The translations under genes were made by a program, and so were the position numbers. From contig GL890587.1 of assembly GCA_000209465.1 (NCBI GenBank), positions 62,001-126,000 on the forward strand: DNA of 64,000 bases, read 5' to 3'. The notes beneath the pieces are model-generated. The model made no database searches. It was not told where the DNA came from and was given only the letters and a program-made list of their open reading frames with translations. Shown here one piece after another: positions 53,717 to 61,029 of the stretch. Every line of letters starts with the position of its first letter. The stretch's first letter is position 1. Source of the DNA: Lachnospiraceae oral taxon 107 str. F0167 (lineage in GTDB: Bacteria; Bacillota; Clostridia; Lachnospirales; Lachnospiraceae).

Positions 53717-53981
53717 TTTTTTCTCCTTTCAAATCAGAAATCCAAATAATTGCTTCATCTAAAATAGATAAATTTAATTCATAAAAGATAAAGTTCTTAT
53801 ACTTTGTTTCGTATATCAAATCGGCTTTCTTCAGCTTCGCTAAATGATAAGATAGGGCTTGAGGAGACATTTCCAAATTTTCAGCCAAATCTCCAGAATT
53901 TATTTTTCCATCCTTTAACTTCATCAAGATATTTCTTCTATTATCATCTGCTAATGCTGACAAAATATCTTTAATTGCCAT
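53706..53981 (-). CDS. sdpR: SdpR-like ArsR-family autorepressor
   Basis: The 91-residue winged-helix protein starts MAIKDILSALADDNRRNILM, with recognition helix MSPQALSYHLAKLKKADLI. It lacks the metal cysteines of ArsR sensors and matches SdpR (YvbA-like), the autorepressor of sdpRI. The adjacent sdpI gene confirms it. Two palindromes flank its promoter. GAGGTGAT precedes the ATG at 53981. Confidence 0.87.
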   Translation of the reverse strand: MAIKDILSALADDNRRNILMKLKDGKINSGDLAENLEMSPQALSYHLAKLKKADLIYETKYKNFIFYELNLSILDEAIIWISDLKGEKNEK

Positions 53982-53997
53982 TACATCACCTCGCAGC

Positions 53998-54076
53998 CTA
54001 TTTCAATAATTATTTAAATAGATTATATCTTTTTCAATAAAAGAAATCAACTCTATTTAAAAATAATTTTTAATAG
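53998..54076 (-). promoter_or_regulatory. Promoter of sdpRI with two palindromic operators
   Basis: On the minus strand, TTGATT (54045-54050) and TATAAT (54022-54027) are 17 bases apart. A 24-bp palindrome (53998-54021; CTATTTAAATAA then TTATTGAAATAG, 11 of 12 pairs) covers the start site. A related CTATTTAAAAAT / AATTTTTAATAG sequence at 54053-54076 lies before the -35 box. SdpR autorepression is the likely use. Confidence 0.75.
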
Positions 54077-55214
54077 TTATAAGTCTAACTCATTCTTCTT
54101 TACCTGTGTTAGTTGCTTTTCTTGTTCCTGTAACTGCTCTATGCAGGTCTTAACTTTTTCTGCCTGTTTAACTTCTTCTCGTATTTCTAATATTTGATTG
54201 TATAGGCTATTTTTCGCTTTCTTCATATTGGCAACTTCTGATTTCCATTTGGATATACTTAAGGTCTTACTTTCTCCTAAATATTCTTTCAAATATTTCT
54301 TTGCACTTTCAAATAAAATAATCTCTGCGGTATGTTCGTTGTAAAAATCTTCCTGTTTGCTCCTCTTTAGTTTGGTATAGGCTTTATAGGTATCTTTAAG
54401 CTTCAAATATTTTTTGGCTTGGTCGATGAGTTGTACTCTGTCATCTATTTTCTTTTCGATATCTTTAATAGCTCTTGTAGTCTTGTAATTCTTATCTCTT
54501 AATGCTGATATACTTTCTTTCAATTCGGATATTGATGTAATATTTTTTTCTTTAAGGAATTGATAGCTTTCAATATATTTTTCTAAGTCTGCATTGTGGT
54601 TATCTGAGTTTTACTTTTTCTCCGTTTTCATCAAGGATATATTCCTTTTTTGATTTCGCTCCCCATGTTTTATCTTCGTTTAGCGGTCGCATAGTTAAAA
54701 GTATATGGGCGTGTGGGTTTCCATCATTTTTATCGTGTAGGGCAATATCGGCACACATACCGACTTTCACAAAATTTTCTTTTACATATTCTCTTACAAG
54801 ATTTATTTGTTTTTCTCTGCTTAATTCTTTAGGTAATGCAATTTCTATTTCTCTTGCAAGCTGTGAATTTTTACTTTTTTCTATTTTCTCCACGCTATTC
54901 CATAAGACAGAACGGTTTGAAAATTCTTCAGATGCATTTTGCGGTAATAGAATTTCGGTATGGGCTATTCCACCTTTTCTTGTAAAGTCATGGACTACTC
55001 CGTCATATTCGTTTTTTATTTTTTCGCCACTACGATAAGCGGAAGCTGCTACTGCACTTTTATTTTTTCCTCTTGAGATAATCTTTATCTGAGATGATAT
55101 ATCGCCATAAGAAAAAACCTCCTCTCTTTTCTGATATGGATATGGTGGCGATGATAAAGACTTCCTAAAAAAATCGGATTGCTTTTTATCCGATTTCTTT
55201 TGGGAAGTACACAA
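54077..55214 (-). pseudogene. MobA/MobL (MOBQ) relaxase with internal deletion and frameshift
   Basis: The front part (55214-54600) has the relaxase start SQIKIISRGKNKSAVAASAY, RSGEKIKNEYDGVVHDFTRK and the metal-binding His motif NPHAHILLTMRPL, then stops after DENGEKVKLR. In the next frame the sequence continues NHNADLEKYIESYQFLKEKN and reaches the C-terminal coiled coil ending at 54077. Homologous relaxases have several hundred residues between these two parts, so a deletion with a frame change has removed the middle. An N-terminal nicking domain could still be made. The start at 55214 is uncertain. Confidence 0.8.
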
Positions 55215-55229
55215 GGGGTAGGAAATTTA

Positions 55230-55345
55230 TTTCCGTAGGGGAGTGTAGCTCCCCTGTATCAGCGTTAGCTGATATGCCCTCTGCTAAGAGCCTTCGGAGA
55301 ACGCACACACCCTTTAGGGTGTATAAGTGCGCCCTTGTAAACAAG
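55230..55345 (+). other. Probable transfer origin (oriT), MOBQ type, first copy
   Basis: The interval between relaxase and DUF3847 genes has four small perfect inverted repeats: GGGGAG/CTCCCC, ATCAGC/GCTGAT, ACACCC/GGGTGT (55307-55322) and CCCTTG/CAAGGG. Directly after the third comes TAAGTGCGCCCT (55324-55335), which resembles the nick region of IncQ-type plasmids (nick between G and CCCT). The adjacent MobA/MobL relaxase supports the call. Confidence 0.75.
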
Positions 55346-55348
55346 GGA

Positions 55349-55669
55349 TTATTCCTCTGTTTCCATTTCTTCCTCTTGTGTTCCTGTATTTCGATTTTCG
55401 CTTTGTTCTCGCTTCTCTATGATTTTTAGGATTTTTTGATTGACTTCTTCTTTGATTTTTGGGAATGTGATTAGCTGATAGAATTCATCTTTGGTAAAAT
55501 CCTTGCTTTCGGTAAAGATACTTTCAAAGACTGCTCCTTTTTCATAAAGACGTCTATCTCTTTTTTTTCGCTCTTCCTGTTTCTGCTGACTGATGAGTTT
55601 CTTTCTTTTGTTTTGTAACTGCTTGATTTCTTCTTCCGCCATTAAGATTTTTTTGTCTATATTTTTCAT
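55349..55669 (-). CDS. DUF3847 mobilisation-associated protein
   Basis: The 106-residue protein starts MKNIDKKILMAEEEIKQLQN, a charged coiled coil typical of DUF3847 proteins next to MobA/MobL relaxases, and ends with a glutamate-rich tail (TGTQEEEMETEE). It is probably an oriT accessory protein. The frame is open upstream to 55819, but that part lacks similarity and a ribosome site. Confidence 0.8.
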   Translation of the reverse strand: MKNIDKKILMAEEEIKQLQNKRKKLISQQKQEERKKRDRRLYEKGAVFESIFTESKDFTKDEFYQLITFPKIKEEVNQKILKIIEKREQSENRNTGTQEEEMETEE

Positions 55670-55706
55670 TTTCTCTTTTCCTCTCTTTCTAATTTTGAGC
55701 AATAAA

Positions 55707-55737
55707 AAAAACAGTAAACCGATTTGATTTACTGTTT
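55707..55737. terminator. Hairpin upstream of the DUF3847 gene
   Basis: AAACAGTAAA pairs perfectly with TTTACTGTTT around a 9-base loop. A run of A lies on the plus-strand left, so it may end minus-strand transcripts from hxlR. Confidence 0.6.
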
Positions 55738-55777
55738 CGTGAACTGCTATGTTATAGCTTGTATTTAATTGTTTTAC

Positions 55778-55796
55778 TTCGACAAACTGGAATTGT
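55778..55796. repeat. Left copy of a 19-bp direct repeat
   Basis: TTCGACAAACTGGAATTGT, identical to 57079-57097. The pair brackets hxlR, the cupin gene and the second oriT-like site (1.3 kb). Confidence 0.8.
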
Positions 55797-55812
55797 TCTA
55801 GCTTTTCAAATA

Positions 55813-56154
55813 CTAACACACTTGATTCTGTTCAATAATTGATTTATAGTAGTTACCAAAATCAGCAAGTGAATTAACAATTGGAAGCATTTTTGTTCCG
55901 AGTTCCGTTAAGCCGTATTCAACTCTCAGTGGATGCTCATGGTAATCGTGGCGATATGCCAGTCCATCACTCATCATTTGTCTTAAACTATCTGTCAAAA
56001 CCTTTTGTGAAATACCGTCTATACTTCGTTGTAGCTCATTGAATCTCCATGGACGCTCTTTCAAGTTACGCAAAATCAGCAATTTCCATTTTCCTCCGAT
56101 GAGAGATACTGCTGTTGCAACTGGGCATTCCGGTAATTCTTCTTTTGCTCGCAT
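55813..56154 (-). CDS. HxlR-family transcriptional regulator
   Basis: The 113-residue winged-helix protein has CPVATAVSLIGGKWKLLILR, the N-terminal signature of HxlR/YodB regulators with the conserved sensing Cys (residue 9), and SQKVLTDSLRQMMSDGLAYR with YHEHPLRVEYGLTELG in the wing. Many relatives sense quinones or aldehydes through that Cys. ATG 56154 follows GGAGGTGAG; GTG 56163 lies in that ribosome site. It is divergent from the cupin gene, its likely target. Confidence 0.9.
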   Translation of the reverse strand: MRAKEELPECPVATAVSLIGGKWKLLILRNLKERPWRFNELQRSIDGISQKVLTDSLRQMMSDGLAYRHDYHEHPLRVEYGLTELGTKMLPIVNSLADFGNYYKSIIEQNQVC

Positions 56155-56221
56155 AATTCTCACCTCCGAGTCTATTGTAACACATTCAATTTTGAGTGTA
56201 CAGTTACAAAAAGGTGCGTAC

Positions 56222-56250
56222 TTGTTTTTGTATGTGTCTCACACTATACT
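56222..56250 (+). promoter_or_regulatory. Promoter of the cupin gene with nearby inverted repeat
   Basis: TTGTTT (56222-56227), a 17-base spacer and TATACT (56245-56250). Just upstream, GTAAC and GTTAC lie in inverted orientation within 56175-56207, a candidate HxlR operator. Confidence 0.55.
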
Positions 56251-56296
56251 AATACCAAGCAAGCAGAAACTACAAATTAACCATGGAGGTATTATT

Positions 56297-56650
56297 ATGG
56301 CAAATCACACAAAAACAACTATTGGAAAGGAAAACCGAATTGAGTTGCATGAAAAGTTGTCTTTAACAGGTGCAGAAATCAGTTTGAACGAACTACCTGC
56401 AGGAGCAAATGTCCCATTTGTTCATTCTCATAAAGAAAATGAAGAAATCTATGGAATTCTTTCAGGTAACGGCAAAGCCATAATTGATGGAGAAGAAATC
56501 AGTCTTTCAACTGGAGACTGGCTGAAAATCGCACCTGCTGCAAATCGTCAGTTTTTTGCATCCGATATTTCCGGAATTACTTATATCTGCATTCAGGTAA
56601 AAGAAAATTCTCTGGAACATTTTACAGCAGAGGATGCCGTAATCGGCTAA
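56297..56650 (+). CDS. Cupin-domain protein
   Basis: The 117-residue single-domain cupin has the first motif VPFVHSHKENEEIYGILSGN (metal-binding His, His and Glu) and the second motif LSTGDWLKIAPAANRQFFA. Family members bind metal and act as isomerases or detoxifying or binding proteins; the substrate is unknown. GGAGGTATTATT precedes the ATG. The divergent HxlR gene suggests induction by a reactive electrophile. A perfect terminator follows. Confidence 0.87.
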   Translation: MANHTKTTIGKENRIELHEKLSLTGAEISLNELPAGANVPFVHSHKENEEIYGILSGNGKAIIDGEEISLSTGDWLKIAPAANRQFFASDISGITYICIQVKENSLEHFTAEDAVIG

Positions 56651-56668
56651 TAAAAAGTATTTATTTAC

Positions 56669-56716
56669 AGAAATGCACAGTTCCCGATATGCTAAGAACT
56701 GTGCATTTCTTTTTTC
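56669..56716 (+). terminator. Terminator after the cupin gene
   Basis: AGAAATGCACAGTT pairs perfectly with AACTGTGCATTTCT around a 14-base loop and is followed by six T. Confidence 0.95.
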
Positions 56717-57078
56717 TTCAATTTTACGATTTCTCAATTTTTCGAACTTGAAGTTATCGTTCTATATATTCACCATTTCTCAGCACAATGATTTGACTTA
56801 GATTCTTACTAACCGCAAACTGACGAACATCATTATTCGCCTTCAAACTTGCTGGCGGCGAACAGCATTTCGTGCTGTTTGCGGACGGCAAGTACACAGG
56901 GAATAACCGCATAAGCGGTGCAAGGAGGTGTAGCCACTTTGACGGAACGAAGTGACGAAACATTCTCGGTCATGCAGCTTTTTTATGCTGACAGAGAATG
57001 AAGCTCCGCAGGACGCACGATACTCCCGACAGGAGAGTATAGAAGTGCGCCCTTTAGTTCCTAAAGGGATTTTATCAG
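56717..57078 (+). other. Second oriT-like region with gene remnant
   Basis: This stretch of 360 bases without a complete gene contains several hairpins (for example AACAGCATT / CGTGCTGTT near 56859) and the nick-like motif GAAGTGCGCCCT at 57042-57053, preceded by the inverted repeat ATACTC / GAGTAT (57020-57040). This is the same layout as the first oriT. On the minus strand a short open piece ending at 56754 (NNDVRQFAVSKNLSQIIVLR) looks like the tail of a lost protein; I do not recognise it. Confidence 0.6.
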
Positions 57079-57097
57079 TTCGACAAACTGGAATTGT
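57079..57097. repeat. Right copy of the 19-bp direct repeat
   Basis: TTCGACAAACTGGAATTGT, identical to 55778-55796, 30 bases after the second nick-like site. Confidence 0.8.
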
Positions 57098-57147
57098 GCG
57101 TTTGAAGCGAAGCAAAATACGAATGCACCGCAGCAATAAATTTCTGT

Positions 57148-58056
57148 TTAACGATTTCTTTTTCCGGTATTTTCTGTCCCTCGGATTTCCTCATGATAGA
57201 AATAATCCACAATCACCGGATGTCCCTGCGTGACCCTGCCATAAGGCATTTCATTATCCACAAAGGGACAATCATACTTCTTAGCCATTTCCGCAGCTTT
57301 TACTTCAAGCGCTTCAAAGTAGCTGCGGTTATGCTTGTTATAGATCTCATCGTAAAGCGGTACAAGATCAGGATATTTTCCGGCGATATAATCCATGATC
57401 GTCTTTTTGAAGCCGCCCCGAAGATTGAGGTTTTCGAGCCAGAACAGATCGCATTGATCCTTTACCCGCTCAAAGATGGCTTCAAAGTCCGTGATCCCGG
57501 GTAATACCGGGGATACGAAACAGACTGTACGGATTCCTGCGTCATATACCTGCTTCATAGCAGCGATACGCCGTTCAATGCTCGAAGCAGAGTCCATATC
57601 GTTCTTGAAATTTTCATCCAGTGTGTTGATCGACCATGAAACGGTCACTCGTCCAAGCTTCTTCAGCAGATCAATATCCCTTACCACAAGATCAGACTTT
57701 GTGCAGATCAGAATATCTGCGTCACTGCCAATCAACTGCTCCAGAAGTTTTCTGGTATTCCCGAATTGCTCCTCCTGTGGATTGTAGCCATCCGTCACAG
57801 AACCGATGACCACCCGCTGTCCGGCATATTTCTTCGGATTTTTAATTTCCGGCCAATGCTTCACATCAAGGAAAGTGCCCCATTCCTCCGTGTGTCCGGT
57901 AAAGCGCTTCATAAAAGAAGCATAGCAATACTTGCAGGCATGTGTACAGCCCACATAGGGATTGACCGAATAACCGCCTACCGGCAGACTGGACTTGGTC
58001 ATGATGTTCTTTGTTTCCACCTCACAAATAAGGATTCCATCGATTACTTCTGCCAT
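57148..58056 (-). CDS. Radical SAM mobile pair protein B (spore photoproduct lyase-like)
   Basis: The 302-residue radical SAM protein has the cluster motif in GCTHACKYCYASFMKRF (CxxxCxxC) and ends in a conserved YGRVTQGHPVIVDYFY. It resembles the longer member of the radical SAM mobile pair, a two-gene module carried by mobile elements of Firmicutes. Function is unknown; a repair or nucleic-acid role is guessed from resemblance to spore photoproduct lyase. It overlaps the end of the partner gene by 13 bases. G+C is near one half, higher than the host. Confidence 0.88.
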   Translation of the reverse strand: MAEVIDGILICEVETKNIMTKSSLPVGGYSVNPYVGCTHACKYCYASFMKRFTGHTEEWGTFLDVKHWPEIKNPKKYAGQRVVIGSVTDGYNPQEEQFGNTRKLLEQLIGSDADILICTKSDLVVRDIDLLKKLGRVTVSWSINTLDENFKNDMDSASSIERRIAAMKQVYDAGIRTVCFVSPVLPGITDFEAIFERVKDQCDLFWLENLNLRGGFKKTIMDYIAGKYPDLVPLYDEIYNKHNRSYFEALEVKAAEMAKKYDCPFVDNEMPYGRVTQGHPVIVDYFYHEEIRGTENTGKRNR

Positions 58057-58733
58057 GATCTCTGTACCTCTAACACTTTATTGAATTCCTCCGGCATTTC
58101 CTGAATCATATTTTCATCCCCTATGATAGGGACAAGGTCTTCCTTCATAAACACCGGAATACCGAGCGCATGTGCCTGATCCGTCAGAGACCATGCCCAC
58201 TCCGGCTCCGTATGAACCTTCCTGCTCTGAACCCCGGTCATAGTGCCGACAACGATCCAGTTGATTCCGGAAAGGTCAACTGTGTCGGGATCGTCGAATA
58301 ACGGCTCAAAGGTAACATGGTAATGTTTTGCTCTGACGTTTTTCCGAAGGGCGTCAATACGCCACAGTTCTGCTTTCCTCGTCACCGTAACGCCAAACCA
58401 TGCGTTTTCCAGATCGGTATCAAAATCCAGCAGATCGGGGCACTTGGTCAGGAACAGGAACTGATGCTGTGGATTTTCACGGATCTTTGCAAATACCTCG
58501 TCTCTCCATTCCGGCTTCCATCCGGAGAGATCGCTCATGCCGGTAAGAAGAAAGTTCTGCGGACGTTTCTTTTCCATCATCTTGAGCTTGCCCGGAAAGA
58601 ACTCAGGATCAGCAAAGTCATCGATCATATGCCAGCGCTTTACATTGTTGCGGGCATAGCAATATGCACACCCCACTGTGCAGCCGATGACGAGATTCAT
58701 GTTCTGAATCTGATCTTTGATACAAATACTCAT
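58044..58733 (-). CDS. Radical SAM mobile pair protein A
   Basis: The 229-residue protein starts MSICIKDQIQNMNLVIGCTV, with the cluster motif GCTVGCAYCYARNN, and has WFGVTVTRKAELWRIDALR and YHVTFEPLFDDPDTVDLSGI, as in phage Gp37/DUF5131-like radical SAM proteins. It is the shorter partner of the mobile pair. ATG 58733 overlaps the MarR stop (ATGA), so MarR, A and B are one operon. The A/B naming follows my memory of the family names. Confidence 0.87.
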   Translation of the reverse strand: MSICIKDQIQNMNLVIGCTVGCAYCYARNNVKRWHMIDDFADPEFFPGKLKMMEKKRPQNFLLTGMSDLSGWKPEWRDEVFAKIRENPQHQFLFLTKCPDLLDFDTDLENAWFGVTVTRKAELWRIDALRKNVRAKHYHVTFEPLFDDPDTVDLSGINWIVVGTMTGVQSRKVHTEPEWAWSLTDQAHALGIPVFMKEDLVPIIGDENMIQEMPEEFNKVLEVQRSWQK

Positions 58734-59167
58734 GACTTCTGCCACTCCTCAAGATTCTTTCTGATGCGGTCGAGGCATTCCTCAAACCGGGTAATTTCTT
58801 CCTCTGAAAAACCCTTGTAGTAAATGCTGCCCATCTCATCAGATACAGAATCGTACTCGCCCTTTAAGGCATGTGCTTTCTCAGTCAGAAACAGGAGTGT
58901 TTTCCTTTTGTCCGTTTCAGACTGAACACGGCTTATCAGCCCTTGATGTTCCATTCTTTCCAGCATCGTCGTAAGAGATGTTATCGCTAATCCGCATTTG
59001 ACCGAGAGTGACCTGATCGAGATTCCATCCTCTTGCCACAGCACATAAAGAATGCGCCCCTGGGCTCCATTGAACGCATCAATATTCTTTTCGCTGAGAA
59101 TCTTCTCAAAAATCCGGTCACCAAGCTGTTTTATTTTGGTGACAAGAAATCCTCCATTTGTTTTCAT
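58730..59167 (-). CDS. MarR-family regulator of the radical SAM mobile pair
   Basis: The 145-residue MarR protein has the helix-turn-helix SIRSLSVKCGLAITSLTTML and the wing RVQSETDKRKTLLFLTEKAH. Homologues regularly precede the radical SAM mobile pair. AGGAGC lies eight bases before the ATG at 59167. A perfect palindrome just upstream is its probable operator. Ligand unknown. Confidence 0.9.
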   Translation of the reverse strand: MKTNGGFLVTKIKQLGDRIFEKILSEKNIDAFNGAQGRILYVLWQEDGISIRSLSVKCGLAITSLTTMLERMEHQGLISRVQSETDKRKTLLFLTEKAHALKGEYDSVSDEMGSIYYKGFSEEEITRFEECLDRIRKNLEEWQKS

Positions 59168-59176
59168 GTAAAAGCT

Positions 59177-59225
59177 CCTATATAGTAGTTTATAAAAACA
59201 TACTATATAGGGGCTTTATTGTCAA
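59177..59225 (-). promoter_or_regulatory. Promoter and palindromic MarR operator
   Basis: CCTATATAGTA (59177-59187) and TACTATATAGG (59201-59211) form a perfect 11-bp inverted repeat with a 13-base centre. On the minus strand TTGACA (59220-59225) lies 17 bases before TATGTT (59197-59202), which is inside the palindrome, so bound MarR would block polymerase. Confidence 0.85.
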
Positions 59226-59295
59226 TAGTTTGTATGTCTGAATAAAGGAAAATTCTAATTTTTATCTCTAAATAATTAACAATATTATACCATTT

Positions 59296-60966
59296 TTAAG
59301 CCATTTTTTCTATATCGGCTTTTTGTGGTACTTGACAGTTGCCTATAAAGTTAAAAGACACATCAACTTGTTGTTTTCTATCTTTTCCTTTTCTTCCCCC
59401 TGTGGCTTCATGGACTACAACTTTTTCTATATACTCATTTATCATTGGGACTGTGAGTTCTTCAATATCGGTATATTTTTCTATCATCTTTAGGAATTTA
59501 TCGGTGTCAACTTTTCTCTGATGATAGCTTTCTATTTCATTTTCAAAATACTGTATTTGCTTTTCTAATTCTTGTTGCTCTGTATCATAGGTGTTAAATA
59601 ATCTATCAAAGTGTTTTACAGGAATTTTTCCAAGTGCATGGTCTTCATATAGCTTTGTAATAAGGGTTGTTAGTTCTTCATTTCTTGAAGATAATTTTTC
59701 TAATTTCGTTTTATCATCTTGATACTTTTCTTCCCTTTTTTCATCGGATAATTTGTTCATCACTTTTAGAAATTCTTGCTTTTCTTCTTTGGCAAAGTCT
59801 GTGATTTCTTTGATTGATTTTAATAGAATTTCATTTACTGTTTTTACTTTGATGTAGTGCATACTGCAAGTGCCTTTTCTATGTCGGTAATGTTGACATA
59901 CAAAAGAGTAATCACTATTATATTTCTTTTCTTTATGTTCTGCCGGCTCTCTGTAACTTAATTTTCCTCCACAATCTGCACAGATTAAAAGTCCTGTAAA
60001 CGGGTGTGAGATTGTACCATACTTTGGACTTCTTCTTACTGTTTTTCTTAATCTTTGGGCATTATTCCATGTTTCTTCGTCAATAATTGCTTCATGGGTG
60101 TTTTTGAAGATAATAAGTTCATCTTCTTTTGCCTTTCTTCTTTTCTTGGTTTTGTAATCAAGGCATATTGTTTTACCAAGTACAGTGTGTCCCATATATT
60201 CTCTTTTTTCTAAGATATATCCTACTGTGGTCGGTGTCCAAAAATACGGGTATTCTATTCCTCTTTTCTTTGAGCTATTATTATTTTCGGGGTAATGTAT
60301 TTGGGCATAGGCTGACGGAATAAGGACTTTATCTTTGGTTAGTATATCTGCTATCTGTGTTACTCCATATCCCTCTATTACAAGCCTATAAATGCGTTTT
60401 ATAACCTTTGCACTCTCTTTATCGACAAGTAACTCCTGTTTGTTCTTAGGGTTTCTGTAATAGCCGTATGGAACGCTTTGGGATACTCTTTTACCTTCTT
60501 CCATTCTTGCTCTGAAGATAGATTGTATTTTTCTTGAGGTATCTCTTGCATACCATTCGTTCATGATGTTTAGAAATGAGGTAAAGTCGCTTTCTGCTTG
60601 TTTTTCGCTGTCTATTCCGTTATTGATGGCAATAAATCTTACTCCCTTTTCTTTGAAAAGTATTTCGGTGTAAAAGCCTACTTTGAGGTAATCTCTGCCA
60701 AACCTACTCATATCTTTTACTATCACAGTAGATACTTTGTTTTCTTCTACTGCTTTTATCATTTTTTGAAATCCCTCTCTATCAAAGGTTGTTCCGCTTA
60801 CTCCATCGTCTGTATAGTGATAAATATTTACAAAGCCGTTTCTTTTTGCATAGCTTTCAAGTAGCTGCTTTTGATTGGTGATAGAATTGCTCTCTCCTTG
60901 CATTTCATCATCACGACTTAAACGCTCATAAAGGGCTGTTTGTCCTGTTCTTTTCGTATTTGACAT
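59296..60966 (-). CDS. Large serine recombinase (TnpX-like)
   Basis: The 556-residue recombinase moves the element. The resolvase domain (about 1-150) has the catalytic Ser-17 in ALYERLSRDD and the arginine region IVKDMSRFGRDYLKVGFYTE. A recombinase domain (about 170-290) follows, then a zinc ribbon (LICADCGGKLSYREP ... VCQHYRHRKGTCSMHY), a coiled coil (about 390-480) and a C-terminal tail. It is complete, so the element may still excise. It starts 64 bases from the right junction, next to its att site. AGGAGG lies just upstream of the ATG at 60966. Confidence 0.95.
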   Translation of the reverse strand: MSNTKRTGQTALYERLSRDDEMQGESNSITNQKQLLESYAKRNGFVNIYHYTDDGVSGTTFDREGFQKMIKAVEENKVSTVIVKDMSRFGRDYLKVGFYTEILFKEKGVRFIAINNGIDSEKQAESDFTSFLNIMNEWYARDTSRKIQSIFRARMEEGKRVSQSVPYGYYRNPKNKQELLVDKESAKVIKRIYRLVIEGYGVTQIADILTKDKVLIPSAYAQIHYPENNNSSKKRGIEYPYFWTPTTVGYILEKREYMGHTVLGKTICLDYKTKKRRKAKEDELIIFKNTHEAIIDEETWNNAQRLRKTVRRSPKYGTISHPFTGLLICADCGGKLSYREPAEHKEKKYNSDYSFVCQHYRHRKGTCSMHYIKVKTVNEILLKSIKEITDFAKEEKQEFLKVMNKLSDEKREEKYQDDKTKLEKLSSRNEELTTLITKLYEDHALGKIPVKHFDRLFNTYDTEQQELEKQIQYFENEIESYHQRKVDTDKFLKMIEKYTDIEELTVPMINEYIEKVVVHEATGGRKGKDRKQQVDVSFNFIGNCQVPQKADIEKMA

Positions 60967-61018
60967 GAGAATTACCTCCTTTCCAAGTTTTCGTTATTTT
61001 CGCTGTCCCTAACAGGTT

Positions 61019-61029
61019 AACCATTTAGG
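61019..61029. repeat. Right junction repeat of the transposon
   Basis: AACCATTTAGG matches AACCATTTTGG at 52765-52775 in 10 of 11 bases. FabZ coding sequence resumes directly after it. Confidence 0.6.

Larger units (their letters stand above)
52776..61029. mobile_element. Tn4451-like mobilizable transposon inserted in a FabZ-like gene
   Basis: The element of about 8.25 kb interrupts the FabZ homologue. The junctions share the imperfect direct repeat AACCATTTTGG (52765-52775) and AACCATTTAGG (61019-61029). It encodes a large serine recombinase next to the right end, a TnpW protein next to the left end, a broken MobA/MobL relaxase with an oriT-like site, and DUF3847, the components of Tn4451-like elements. 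Cargo is SdpR/SdpI, HxlR/cupin, and the radical SAM mobile pair with MarR. The right-hand cargo (57-59 kb) is richer in G+C (near one half) than the host. Exact ends are uncertain by about ten bases. Confidence 0.82.

Noticed and set aside
56754-56963. 69-residue minus-strand frame ending IIVLRNGEYIER
   Set aside because: Only the last 30 codons look protein-like; the rest runs through oriT-like hairpins. Treated as a remnant.
57766-58820. Plus-strand frames opposite the radical SAM and MarR genes
   Set aside because: They are shadow frames caused by the higher G+C of this segment and lack ribosome sites or recognisable motifs.
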